A stretch of DNA of 64,000 nucleotides from Sycobia sp. Sy_11 (GCA_018907035.1 JACCIC010000168.1:1119501-1183500); one strand, 5' to 3'. Numbered from the stretch's first letter, positions 12,129-24,085 are shown. Notes: generated by a model from the sequence alone, not told the origin. Made by a program: numbers and translations.

Positions 12129-14528
12129 TTAAACAGGATCTTCTCCAGTTGTCAAAAGATGTAGAGCCTTCCTTAAGTTAGTGATTGCTGTAGGAACGTC
12201 ATCATAATTTAAAGCACTACCAGCCCATTTGATATATTTTTGAGCTTTTCCTGATTGTTCAATAGTTAATTCAATACCAGCTGTAAAGTGATATCATTAC
12301 ATATCTTGGACTATTGATATAAATATATTTTTAAGATTATATATACCTTCAGAAGTTATTGACGAAGTTTTATCTTCATAAGACATTCTATTGTTCATTC
12401 CTGGATTAGTTGGTGTAGGCGCAGGATTATAAGGATGTGGTTCTAAGAATAAATCAAAGTTTAATTGATTTAAAAACTTATTACAATAAATTAAATTATA
12501 AATAGTATTTTGCAAAACTAAGATTTAATATTCTATTTTCTATAAATAAAAATGTTTAGTGCATATAAGCAAAATTTGATGGTGAGAAAACAATTTAATT
12601 CAATTTACCAGGTTCCTCGTCATCTTCTTTATCTGTAATTTGAGTTATTTAAAATATGAAATTGAAGATCAGATAACATAAATCTTATAAATTTTATAGT
12701 ATTTAAACGAAATTAAAAAAGTCGAATGTCAGATATAATATTTTGACTTTAATTATCACATTCCAATATTTAATCATCATATACAAACATAGTTACTACA
12801 CATACTACCATTAATTATTTATACAAATTTAAATTTTTTGTATAAATTGTTTTTAATGCGCGCATTTTTTTAATATTATACATTTAAAAGCAGTTCTTGG
12901 TTTAAATGTCCGAATCGTAGCTGTATTTAATTCAATAATTACCAAACTTTATTTTCCCAATTTAAGATGCCCAATTGTTTGAATTCGATTCCTTGTTATT
13001 CACAAATTTTGCAAGCTATTTTATGAATAGCTTTTGACGAATTTTTGAGTGTCAGAAATCAAGCTCATTTTATGAGATATTATAAACAAGAACTTTCTAG
13101 TTTGTGAAAATAATAAATAAATAATTAAAAAAAAGTATTTATACCTGGAACAGATGGGAAATCAAATGCACCCATACTAGTAGGCGGAGTTGGCTGTTTT
13201 GGTATTGTAGGATAGCTGGATTGACCAATCTGTGGAGGTGTCACAGGATATGCAGGTTTTGTTGGTTGTAAAGATTCCTCATTATCTAAAATATTTATTA
13301 TAAAACAATAAAAACTTTTAAAAGCAAGAATATTTTACATTTGTACGAATTGCCAGAAATTTATTGTTTTTTAGAAAATAGCTAAAACTCTATATACTTA
13401 TTGTTATGTTTTACATAGAAAGAAAACTATTTAAAATTACCAGACTGCTTATTATTTTCATTAATCTCATCATCTGCATTTTCCTCATTTTCATCTGTTT
13501 AATTAAAAATATGTATTTTATTAAAAATCTCCCTTTCTATAATAAAAATAATCATAAAAAATCAAAAAGGTGTGTCTAATAAACAACAAACATTATCTAT
13601 TAGTGATTCATATTATTATAATAAATAAAAAAATATTTTAAAATTATCTGTAATTATATTCTTTGTACGAATTCGATTGAAAATTAATATATAATAAATA
13701 TTTACAAAAAAATAAAAATATAAAATTGAAGAAAGGTAAATTTTAAATGAGATGACAATATAAATGATAGTATTTCTAAGAACTTTCAGTCAGAGTAATA
13801 TATCATAAATAAAATATAATTATTTTATATTTAATAATTTACTTAAATCAATTACTTTTTACCTAGATTACTTTCTGCATTTTCATTAGAATTATCATCA
13901 TTTTCTTTAGCAGGTCCTGGAACTGGTGTTTCACCATTTACTGTACAACTATATATATAAGCAGCTTTCCATTTAGCATACGCTCTATTTTGAGTAGCTT
14001 CTTCACTCAATTCACCAAAAATAGTTAAAATATCATACAAAAATCCAGCACTATAAAAAGCTTGCATCATATTTTTATTAAAATTTGAAGCTCGATCATT
14101 TCTGTCTGCATAATTAAACAATTTTAATGCCCAATTTTCTAAATGTGCTTGGGCTGCAATATCATTTGTGATAAGTTCATTTTCCTGGTTTTCTTTTTTA
14201 GTAGCTTCCAACCATTCCATTAATTTTAAAAGAAAATTTGTTACTTCACTTGTCTTTGTTGATAGCTTAAGACCAGTTTGCAATGCATATAAACGAGCTA
14301 TAAAAAATAAAAATAAAACATAGATTTTGTATATTCAACAGTCATTAAAAACATCAACTAAAAATAGAATATTTATCAAATAAGAGTTAATTCCTTTTGT
14401 AAAGGCTAACTGTACTTACCCCAATAACTGACAACATAATCTCGTCGATCATGTTCATTTGCAATTTTCAAATAATGTTTAATACTTTTCAAAGGTGCTG
14501 GTAGTTCTGGTAAATCAGGTCCTCCCAT
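12129..14528 (-). CDS. Vta1: Vacuolar protein sorting-associated protein VTA1 homolog
   Basis: Seven exons in transcription order: 14528-14420, 14297-13863, 13494-13441, 13285-13145, 12632-12609 (24-nt microexon), 12442-12347 and 12280-12129. Total 1,011 nt (336 aa); every junction is phase 1 and the frame stays open to the stop. The N-terminal tandem MIT-like domain (about 1-165) carries family hallmarks such as HDRRDYVVSYW, ARLYALQTG, FNKNM.QAFY, ELSEEA and YAKWKAAYI. A Pro/Asn/acidic linker follows (about 180-285), then a C-terminal helical pair (GKAQKYIKWAGSAL, DVPTAITNLRKALHLL) typical of the Vps4-binding VSL domain. In the ESCRT pathway VTA1/LIP5 activates the Vps4 ATPase, which disassembles ESCRT-III in multivesicular-body sorting. 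Human VTA1 is about 307 aa, so the linker is slightly long. It is divergent from the NTMT1-like gene. Confidence 0.95.
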
Positions 14529-15936
14529 TTTATTTGCCAAATTTTAAAACAATTTCTAAATTATACAAATAAATAACTATTAAAAGTCAAAGATTAAAAT
14601 CTAACAAAATAAATTTTAATTTGAGGTAATAGATGCTTATTTATTTTAGTTATCAAAAGATAAGTAAACAATTACACATATCTGTATAGACTGGGTACAA
14701 ATAAAGTACAATTTAAGTTAAAATTAGATATTGTTTTGAGAGTAAGTTATATAAAAAATACCAAGCCAGAATAGAGATAATACATGATTACACTGTAGTA
14801 AACGATTACACCTGATTCTACGATGTGATGATAATAAATAATCAAGACAAACACAGAAACCAGAAACACGCGTGGAACAAATGACTTTCATGTGAATTTA
14901 CACAGCGATTATAAGAACAAGGAACTGTTACGAACTGAACCACAGTGTCCAAAGTTCACTGTAGGTTCAGCATACAAAATACAATCAGTATCACCTGGTA
15001 TCACTATATAGTATTAGATACAATCACCTACTTTTTACCTAGTTCAGTCTCTGGTTCTGCTCTATAAAAGCAGATAAAAGACTTCAAATCTATCCAAAAC
15101 TCGAAACATACTCCAAACTATATGTAACACAAACGACCGTGATACAATCTCAAAAACACGTCCAAAAAAATCACATGATGACATCTGACCACATCATATG
15201 ATTTGAGCAGTATTTAAATTAAGACTGACTCAAAGTCAGCTTGCGAATATGAGATTTTTCAAACAATCAAAATGCGCCAAACTCGTCTTAAATCACACCT
15301 TAAAAATATGTCAATAATTTATTAATACGTTCGTACTTTCGAAGTAAAAAAATGATAAATTTTTGTTCAATGGTGCAACTTTGAAATGTCTATATCTAAA
15401 CAAAATATTTGGAGTTTCGTACTGAACAAGCTGCACCTTAGTTTGTTAACGTACAATTTATATTTAATTTATAGTAATGTGCAGTTTATATTTCATTTAC
15501 TTTATAAAAGAAAAATTATGTTTTTAACGTGTATGTACTCGAAGCACTTTATTTGAAGTCTCCCGCGTCGGAAGCTGCAACTTGTATTTTTAGCTTTAAT
15601 TAACTGGCAGAGTGAAATTCGGCCATTATAATTCCGAACACGTGTTTACAGTAGTGGGGCACGGATGGTACAGTGACTTGGATTGGCATTTGGCAAGTGA
15701 CAATGGCGACCCAGGTTTTCGAATTGCATTGTGCACTCTTGAAAATTTATACAAAATCAAATATGTGAATTTAATAATTTGATTGTAAGCTAATGAATAC
15801 TGATTATAAAATCAACGCATTTTGACAAATAAGTTTCTATATAATTTATAAAAACAGAAAAATATTAATTATATAAATATAAATTTTTTTGTCTACAATT
15901 TGAAATTTGTAGAAATTTTTAATTGTTTTTTGAATT
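14529..15936. promoter_or_regulatory. Shared intergenic region of divergent Vta1 and NTMT1 genes
   Basis: These 1.4 kb separate the start codons of two divergent genes, so both promoters should lie here. No coding frame is visible. An E-box-like CACGTG is present at 15640-15645. Transcription starts cannot be placed from the sequence alone. Confidence 0.4.
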
Positions 15937-16873
15937 ATGGAACAAGAAACCTATGAAATTCAATCACTTTTAGAACAAAATGAATTTTATGAAAATGCAG
16001 CACAGTATTGGGACAAAATACCTCCAACTATTAATGGTATGTTAGGAGGATTTGGTTTTATTTCCCATATTGATATTAATGGTTCAAAACAATTTTTAAA
16101 GTCACTTTTTCAGGTAATGTATTGTTCTATAAATAAACATATTTTTATTTTTTTAAACTAAGTTTTTTTATATAATTTATCAAAATATATTTTCAGATGC
16201 CAAATTTAATGATAGAAAGAAATAATGCATTGGATTGTGGTGCTGGTATTGGCAGAATAACTGGAAATTTACTTACAAAGTTTTTTAACACTGTAGATCT
16301 AGTAGAGCAAAATTCTAAATTTTTGGAACAAGCCAAATTATATTTAAAAAATTCTTTAAGTAAAGTTGGAGAATTTTATTCTATTGGTAAATACTTCAAT
16401 TAATTAGTACATTTAATTTTTTTCTTAGATAATATTTTGCTATATATGTACAATTCCTCGATAAAGGATTACAAGACTTCTGTCCAGAGTTACAAAAGTA
16501 TGATGTTATTTGGTGTCAATGGGTTCTAGGTCATTTAAACAATACTGACTTGATCAAGTTTTTTCGAAATTGCCGGTAAACAACAATAATTATTAATTTT
16601 CATATGTTAATATAAATGTGTAAGTAATGATTTTTGCACAGGCATGGATTGAGGAATAATGGTATAATGATAGTTAAAGAAAATGTTACAAATTCTGATA
16701 AAATAGAAATTGATAAAGAAGATTCATCAATCACTCGTCCTCACTCAGACTTAGTTGAAGCTTTCAAAAATTCAGGATTTGAATGTATTAAGGAACAAAA
16801 ACAAAATCATATGCCTCAAGGACTTTACCCTGTTTATATGTTTGCTTTAAAACCTTGTGATATTAAAGAATAA
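15937..16873 (+). CDS. Ntmt1: Alpha N-terminal protein methyltransferase 1 (NTMT1/METTL11A family)
   Basis: Four exons: 15937-16113, 16197-16386, 16467-16575 and 16642-16873; 708 nt, 235 aa, all GT-AG and phase-consistent. NTMT1 trimethylates the N-terminal alpha-amine of proteins with X-Pro-Lys-type starts, using S-adenosylmethionine. Visible hallmarks are the YENAAQYWDKIPPTINGMLGG opening region (residues 19-39), the SAM-binding LDCGAGIGRI (71-80), LQDFCPE, the YDVIWCQWVLGHL core and a C-terminal region ending near YPVYMFALKP. Human NTMT1 is 223 aa. The exon 3 acceptor (AAAG at 16463-16466) is weak: a better pyrimidine-rich acceptor at 16421-16428 would add 38 nt and break the frame. It ends 345 bases from the convergent Hs2st gene. 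Confidence 0.93.
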
Positions 16874-17218
16874 ATTTTTTCAGTTTATATAGTGCAGATA
16901 TTGATGAAGATTTTATAATGATACTAGCAAACAAAATGAACAATTAAAGACGTATTCATTATATACCAAACATTGTATAGTTTAGTTTCGTTATATATAA
17001 ATAATTATTAAATCTTCTTTGTACATAAAAAAATTTTCAAGTAAAATCTAGTAATATTAATAATTATATTCAATACTGAATTATAACTTTTCAAAATTTG
17101 CAGTGATTGAAAAAAAATATTTAACAAAATAACTTTCAAATAAACACTGTTTTTTTTTCTCAAAAAGTGTAATTTAAAATATAATCATTATAAACATTTA
17201 TAAAATTATATAAAAGAT
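16874..17218. other. Convergent 3' region between NTMT1 and Hs2st
   Basis: AT-rich spacer holding the 3' UTRs of two convergent genes. AATAAA overlaps the NTMT1 stop region (16869-16874) and occurs again near 17137. No other feature is visible. Confidence 0.5.
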
Positions 17219-18641
17219 TTATTTTGGTCTTATTTTCTCATAAAAAAAACGTTGATTAGCATCTTGCATGGAAGCATTTATAAGACGTTTTTTGATAGCA
17301 TGAAATTGAGATAGAGCATAATTATATAGTTCATTTTCCATCTTCCATACAGCTGTTTTTTGAATTTTTTTAATTGTCTCTGGGAGTGGATTTATTTTTT
17401 GTACAGTTTGACGTAAATGAGATTTATTGTCTGTGTGGTATAAAAATAATTAATAAGTTTATTTATCATGTTACATATTTTTATAATTTTAATTTACTCA
17501 CTGTGCATGAAGTGATCGTAAGCACCTTTAAAGAATCGAGGTAAAACAGTCTGGAGTGTTAATATAAAATCTGCCAATTCCTCTGTTACTCCAACTAGGA
17601 AATAATATCGTTGTAAATTATATTTTGCTTCCTCTAAGGCCCATTTATTACCGACTTCCCTAAAGAACAATTTTATTAATTTTAAACTAATCATCTATAC
17701 ATTAGTAATGTAATGATTAACATTAAGATATTATATAAATACCAGCAAGCTGGGTCATGTCCACAGAGGAAAGGTATTTGTAACCACATATTATTTGGAT
17801 CGCAATCAGCTTGTCCTTCTTTAATACACTCATCAAATGTTTTAGTATTGCCATGTTTTCTTCTAATTAAGTGAGGTCTGAAATTATCTCCATACCTTAA
17901 GAAATAGTAATATGAAATGAACCTATCCAATGGCTTTCGCAGTAAGTTTACATATAAAGGTACATTATTCAAACCAAATCTAAAATTATATTAATTAGAA
18001 TATTACAATTTCATATCAAAATATTATAAAAATTTTTATTATTATAATACATACTTTCGAAAATCTACAAAGGCCATATGACCATGATAAAATGCAGGTT
18101 TGATAGAATTCCATCGACTAATATTATGAGCAAATTGAATCTGAAAAAAATTAATTTATTACATAATTTAATTATTACAATTTCAATAATATAACAAATA
18201 AAAAGGCTTGAAGGCTTACTTGATTAAAAAGTGTAAGATTGTGCATGTTATTTGTAATATTTATGTGGAGTGCATGATACTTATTTTTTTTACACAAATC
18301 ATATACAACACCAACAAAGCTTGTTGAGCCTGTCTTCGGTACTCTATTATATATTACAATGGTATTATCATCATCTGATATTGTATGCTTTTGTAATTGA
18401 ATTTCAGGTAGAGGATTACTTTTAATTTCATTAACTTTAAGTTGGGCAACAGTATTTTCTATAACATTGGTAATATAAGAAATTGTTAATTATAGCTTGT
18501 AAAAAATTTGTTTAAAATATAATACTAACGTAATTTTTTGTTACTTTCTTCTAAATTACTTAAACGTAAATTTTCATAAAAAATAATTAAAATAAATATT
18601 AATATTAAAATCCACTGATATGAGTAATTTCTAGCTAACAT
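17219..18641 (-). CDS. Hs2st: Heparan sulfate 2-O-sulfotransferase
   Basis: Six exons in transcription order: 18641-18530, 18458-18220, 18140-18055, 17979-17743, 17659-17502 and 17430-17219. Total 1,044 nt (347 aa); human HS2ST1 is about 356. This Golgi enzyme moves sulfate from PAPS to the 2-O of iduronic acid in heparan sulfate. Visible features: a short cytosolic tail and one signal-anchor helix (about 9-24, [13 protein letters not shown]), a coiled stem with NLEESNKKL, the 5'-phosphosulfate loop [12 protein letters not shown] (Lys79), the catalytic-region FYHGH (His136, His138), [38 protein letters not shown] and the C-terminal FFYEKIRPK. The start was set at Met 18641 because it puts the anchor in the usual place. 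An in-frame Met at 18776 would add 45 residues and is less likely. Confidence 0.95.
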
Positions 18642-18785
18642 AGTAGCTAGTATAGTTGCGTTTGTTACTCCATTTGAATTTAGCTGATGCTTTAAAACCT
18701 TAAAAATGTATATTAGACGATTAAAAAAAGATTCATTATATTGCACACCGAATGGGGCACACGTACGCATTAACACAAACGTGTA

Positions 18786-18815
18786 TACCGGGATAATACC
18801 GGGTATACTACCGGG
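18786..18815. promoter_or_regulatory. Three spaced TACCGGG motifs upstream of Hs2st
   Basis: TACCGGG occurs at 18786-18792, 18798-18804 and 18809-18815, at 11-12-base spacing and about 150-175 bases upstream of the Hs2st start codon. A related GTACCAGG/GTACTGGG pair lies near 18890-18905. It may be a transcription-factor site cluster or a minisatellite. Confidence 0.4.
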
Positions 18816-19041
18816 TACATGTACAATCCATAATCTCTGAATTTCTATGTATTGTACCCTTGATTGTTGATACTTGGATGTTGGGTCGTACCAGGTCGTA
18901 CTGGGATTTGATATTCATAGCGTGATTTCGACGCATAATCATAGCATAATCTAACCTGATCTAACCGGGCACGTAAATTACATCGCACAACAAATTACAT
19001 TTATTCTACGTAATATATGTACGTAAAAAATATTAATTCGT

Positions 19042-19044
<3 letters not shown>

Positions 19045-19123
<79 letters not shown>

Positions 19124-19124
19124 T
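19045..19124. repeat. (TA)n and (ATTT)n compound microsatellite
   Basis: TA dinucleotides to about 19092, then ATTT tetranucleotides to 19124. Confidence 0.95.
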
Positions 19125-20461
19125 TACCGTAAGAAAAAGCATGGTTACAAAACAATTTCAGCTGTGTAAAGTATGCACTCAGCCAAAAAATTTCACTATT
19201 TTCACTTTTGTTGTGATACTGGATTATATGAATTGTTAATATTATTGGTTAAAACCAGATTTAAAATTTAGCAAAAATTCGAAAAAGTATTAAGTAAAAA
19301 TTTTAAGTATAAGTAAATGATACTCATAGTATAAATAAATTAAAAATAAATATATTAAAATGAATGGAAAAGAAAAACGCGTAACGTGGTATATTTATTT
19401 ATATTCTGATAAATCAAAAATATAGGAGTCTCACACGTAAGGCTTATTTAAGCTTTTTTCAATATACAAATTAAATTTACATAAAGATCTTTTTTTTTTT
19501 TTTAATTTAATTTCATGATATAAAAATAATGTTTACAAAAAAGAATGCATCAACGCGTTAAACAAATAAAAAAAATATTTATCGAAATTATCAACTTGTC
19601 TGAAAATTCAACTATTACTTTATTGAATGGAGTTTTTATTCAGGAATTTATTGCATCACTGAATATTTTAAATATATATTTGTGACACAATGATTGAAAA
19701 GAGAAATATATCATTGATCAATAGCCCGCGATAGTGCAATAAAGACGCCTATTCAATGTTGAGCGTTGAAGCTAATAAAGTATTTAAAATTTTATATATA
19801 AACTCAAGCGTCAATTTTTTGTTGTCAAAACGAGAGTCGATTGTTGAAAAAAAAAATTGATTAACAATAGCCACCTTATTACGAATGTGCATATGCCTTT
19901 TTTGTCCCTTAAAAGTGCGGCAGGTCATCGTAGTGAAATATGTAGGATTTTTTATACAAACAGGTGCGTATATTGATCAACCTGAGGGAGTTGAAGCATT
20001 GATATAATTGCAAGATACACATATTAATATTATCAGGACATTCCATAAACATAAATCACTGCAACAGTTACACAATCTATAATCGAAGCATTGACTGTTT
20101 CTCTGCGAACGAACCGCGGCCATTTCTGATCTTATATTTTTCCTCATGCCGAGCAGAAAATTGTCAGGAGCAAATACAGTGTATAGACGGTTCGATCGAA
20201 TGTATAAGTCATCCGCAAAGCGAATGAGAACTGTCGTATATAGTATAGACTTACATTTCTCTCTAAAAGAATTTATAATAATATTTGTACAATATATTTA
20301 TTAATAAAATATTTGTTAATATTTTGATTCATAATTTTATATAAATGCATGACTATATGAGTGTAAGTTAAATTATTTAATTCACCGGATAAGAACATTT
20401 ATTCACAACCATATTTCAAAATATACATATAACTATACGTACAAAAAATACTAAATACTGA

Positions 20462-21442
20462 TCACTTATGTTTTTTGCAACAAGGGCGACAACAATAACA
20501 ATAGCAACAATGACATTGATGACGACTTCTTGGTTCAGCCACTTGTGTATTATCATACTCTACAGAATCACATTGACAGTCCGCATTAGAGTTGTCGAGC
20601 ACAGTACCTGTAAAATAAAAATAACGTACAATGCAATAAAATTAATAAATACATTTCTCGTTATATAAACTATAGTAGTCAGAGATAATTATTCGAAATT
20701 ATTCTTCTTTCCTTCACGTATAATCATTTTTTTAAGCATCGTCACTGTATTTTAATTTTACAATAATAGAAGATAATTTCTGTTATACTGACCAATTTAA
20801 AAATTAAAATTATTGGTAATGAATTTTCACAGAAATTTACAATAAATTAGTGTAATAACTAGTGGTAGATTTGAGTGATATCTAGGCATTAGCTTTCTTT
20901 ATCGATTTTGATAATCAATCATTGGAAACAAAAAATGAAACGATATCATATCGGAAAAATTAAAATTATAGGTAACAATAAAAAAAGAACATATTTTACC
21001 TTTTTCACTCTCTAAGAGTTGTTTCGGGTTAATAGTCAAACATTAAGCCTTAGGCGGGTTTTTATCAGGAACCATTATCAACAAAAATTTTTAAAAATTT
21101 TAAAAACTTTTTAAAAATTGTAATTATCAAAATTTAAACTATCTGTATATATGAGTTTCATGAATTGTCAATTCTATAAATTTTTTTTGTTAATATTGAA
21201 ATTTTCAAAAGAGTAGATTAGTTGTTTTTTATAATCCAAGTTACTAATTTTGCTATTTCAACGAAATGACAATTTTTCCAGCATTATTACTAATTCATAA
21301 GAAATTAATATTTATTTTGAAGAATCGTAGTCAAAGTTTGTATTACAATTTTTTATATGCATTGCTTACTCTCAGATCTCGATCCTACAAAGAAGACGGT
21401 ACTAATAATCAAAAGAACAAAAATATGAAGCCACGTCTTCAT
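20462..21442 (-). CDS. Secreted His/Cys-rich peptide, divergent member of the ten-cysteine family (copy A)
   Basis: Two exons: 21442-21370 (signal peptide) and 20607-20462; 219 nt, 72 aa, phase-1 intron of 762 bases. The 24-codon exon 1 starts MKTWLHIFVLLIISTVFFVG, a clear signal peptide like those of the three downstream copies. Exon 2 encodes an acidic linker with CQC, then the dense cluster HQCHCCYCYCCRPCC before KKHK and the stop. The mature part has ten cysteines, as in its neighbours, but in a completely different spacing. The 5' flank, exon 1 and the start of the intron align closely with copy B at 26 kb, while exon 2 does not. The Cys/His clustering could suggest metal binding or a new disulfide scaffold. 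I do not recognise the family and assign no function. Confidence 0.75.
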
Positions 21443-21507
21443 ATTGAAGAATTCGGATTTTGGCAGAATTTACACGAGCAAGTTTTATTAAATGAACAGC
21501 AAAGCTG

Positions 21508-21518
21508 CCTTATATAGG
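21508..21518 (-). promoter_or_regulatory. TATA box of peptide gene copy A
   Basis: CCTATATAAGG on the minus strand, 66-76 bases upstream of the ATG. The same element lies at a similar distance in copies C and D, and the intervening 5' UTR is nearly identical to that of copy B. Confidence 0.65.
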
Positions 21519-22063
21519 CGACCTTATATGGCTTTGAATTATAAATCACCATAAAACGTTGTTTTACGTTTAGTTTCAATACGCATACGGATATGATTGA
21601 TTTCACAAATTAAATTGTTCCATTGCTTACACGAGAATGAATAATTTTAAAGCAATTATGGCAATTATTCAAAGTCGATGTTATAACAATTATTTTATTA
21701 GTATACTATTTTTCAAAATTGATTTTTACTAATTATTTTTCTTCTACATTTTACAAGTTTTAGATGTATTCACAATAAATTACGGCGAGTTGGGGTTGAT
21801 TCATGTTTATTAAAAAATAACGCGTTTAAAAAATGCACCATGTAGAAATGACATCCTATATTTAATAATAAATGAAATTTCTGACATTTTCCTCAAAGAA
21901 CTTGGAGTTGGATAACCGTGACAACTATTTTGTCCTTAAGAAATTATATTTAATGAGCTCTAGATTATAATTAAAAACACATATATGACTAAATATATGC
22001 AAATACGAAATTTCAACAGAAAAAAATGAAAAAGTTTTATAATGTTTTATATTTTAAATACAA
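21519..22063. other. AT-rich intergenic DNA
   Basis: No gene or structured repeat seen apart from a second TATA-like string at about 21523-21530. Confidence 0.4.
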
Positions 22064-22735
22064 GGGGTATTCAAAAAGTAACTTTCCCTAGTTTGCGTTT
22101 ATCTCAGATGCAACTTAGCGGACTTTAGCTGATCATAGTTTCAGTTGAGATTCTACCGATAAGAGAATATGGATTTTGGTGGCCAAGAATCCTTTTTTCA
22201 GCAGTATGAGCTCGACAATCACGCTATCAGCGCAAAGTGGCTTCGATTGTGAATTAAGTGCGATTATCCGTTTTTTAACTATAAAAGGATTAAACGGCAA
22301 TCAGATTCACTGTGAATTGATAACTATTTATTCTAAAGACTTTATGAGTGTACAGATGTGGAATATGGCGCACAGATTTTCTCGAAGGACGTGAAGAAAG
22401 TCCTCCGAGAAAAGGCAAAAATTCAGTAGTCTGCTGGGAAGGTTATGCTACGATTTTTTTGTCGATAAACTAGGTGTTTTATTGATCGATGTTCTGGAGC
22501 CACACAATACGATTAATGATGCAGATAGATATTTTAATATGCTAGAAAAATTCAGGCATACCATTAAACGGAAAAGACTTGGAAAATTGTCAAAAAGTCC
22601 TATTTTTTCATGACAACGCTCGACCTCGTATAATATAACTCTACTATACACTTTAAAGGTTGAAAAAAAAACCATCCAAGAATTCAGAAACCCACAGCTA
22701 GGCAACTGAATGACACTGTTATTAACAAACTACTA
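22064..22735 (+). mobile_element. Degenerate mariner-like transposon
   Basis: Begins with GGGTATTCAAAAAGTAA, a terminal-repeat-like string. The translated remains resemble a mariner transposase in order: an N-terminal helix-turn-helix region (IIRFLTIKGLNGNQIHCEL near 22262-22320), then a catalytic-region fragment with FFHDNARPR near 22602-22628, the HDNARP motif of mariner. Stops and frame breaks are frequent and most of the centre is missing, so it is dead. The 3' terminal repeat was not located with certainty. Confidence 0.7.
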
Positions 22736-22739
22736 CGTT

Positions 22740-24085
22740 CTTATTAGTAAAGGTAAGGAGAATCCCTGTTTCTCTGCCTTCTTAACTCGGCAGGGATGCT
22801 ATTCGAGTTTTTGCTCAGATCCAGACTGATAGAGACAATTTAGAACGCCGGAGACTTATCCGACCAATAGTATGGATTTAGAAGTGGACGATCGATCGTC
22901 GGGACAATAAGGATGTAGCAAATATCTTTTATAATTGCAATACAGGTTGCCACGCGACGGGATCAGTAGAAACGCTTTTAATTGCGCAAAATGAATGAAA
23001 ATACTGGAAGCACTTGAGCTATCTTTTATGATAGACTCCTACGTTCTACGTATTTTACGCATTATACGCGACTACAGAAGAGACAGAAATGTGACCTACG
23101 AAAAACTGGACGGGACGAAAGAGTACTGAATAATAGGAGGGGCTGTGCAAAGTTCTATCTTGGATTCGACTTCTGGAATATAAAATACGATAGCTTACTT
23201 AGACTGGATATTTTAACGGGTATGCGCCTTGTTGCGTACGACGACGATATGGCAGCCGTAATGTTCACACGTGACAGGGGTTACACTGTAGCTAGCGCTG
23301 CAAAGGACCGAATTCTTGCCGTTCACTTGCTGTAGAATAGGCACGCTGTTTCCAATGACTTTCGGGACTCGAAGACTTGAGACTAAAAACGAGGTCGATT
23401 TAGGAGTTACTCTAGATACAAAGCTAAGTTTTTGGCCTCATATTGTGGTAAAAATAATGGATAACAAACGAACGAGGACGGTGGATGAAATAGCTCATAC
23501 CCGAGGTCGGCCCGTAGATGGAGAGAGGAGACGGAGAGGTGGATTTCTACGTCGCCCAACTTCTGTTCGGACAGGGATGATTTAGTAAATACCTCTGCAG
23601 GATAAGGTGGGTAACCTAATCAGAATGAAAGTACTGCGAGTGGGCTTAGCACGATTTGGAGCACACGTTTTTCATTTGCGGCCATTGGAATGGCTTACGA
23701 TCGAGGCTTGAAAGAACAATAAAGAACCAGATAACGATACTAGACTTATGATTGATCGCTAATTACGTTACAAATGTGTTATGGAGCAAAAGAATCGATG
23801 GATGTTATGAAGACCGAATGAATCTGGATTTGAATGTAGATTTGTGAATGAATGAAATACTGACATGAAAGGAATGAACGTGTAAGACCATGCAAGGGCT
23901 GCCGCCCAGACTGAAGTTATGCGCATAACAGTTTCAGGCTGTTTGTTGTGCAAACAAGAAGGCATGCGCCTAGTGTGTAAGAATGTAAGTATGTTTTGTC
24001 AGCTTGTGACTCATGGAGCGGGCACGAGAAATATGTAGAATGCATTCACAGACTCTTAATAAAAAAATAAATAAATAAATAGTGT
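22740..24085 (+). mobile_element. Degenerate, 5'-truncated non-LTR retrotransposon, R1-like
   Basis: Translated fragments in order match a reverse transcriptase: RIIRDY.RDRNVTYEK near 23055-23110, a GGAVQSSILDS stretch near 23140-23170 (the family's G.PQGS.LGP block), and VAYDDDMAAV near 23232-23262, a mutated YADD box. Past the RT domain the frame is broken by stops. The element ends in a short A-rich tail (AATAAAAAAATAAATAAATAAATAG near 24057-24083, T/A-simple), typical of LINE insertion. It lies directly after the mariner remnant, between two peptide-gene copies. R1-like is my best placement; a search of RT families would settle it. Confidence 0.65.

Larger units (their letters stand above)
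18642..20461. other. Intergenic region upstream of Hs2st
   Basis: Contains the presumed Hs2st promoter, with three TACCGGG motifs at 18786-18815, and the TA/ATTT microsatellite. The rest, from about 19130 to 20460, is AT-rich with no credible gene. Confidence 0.5.
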
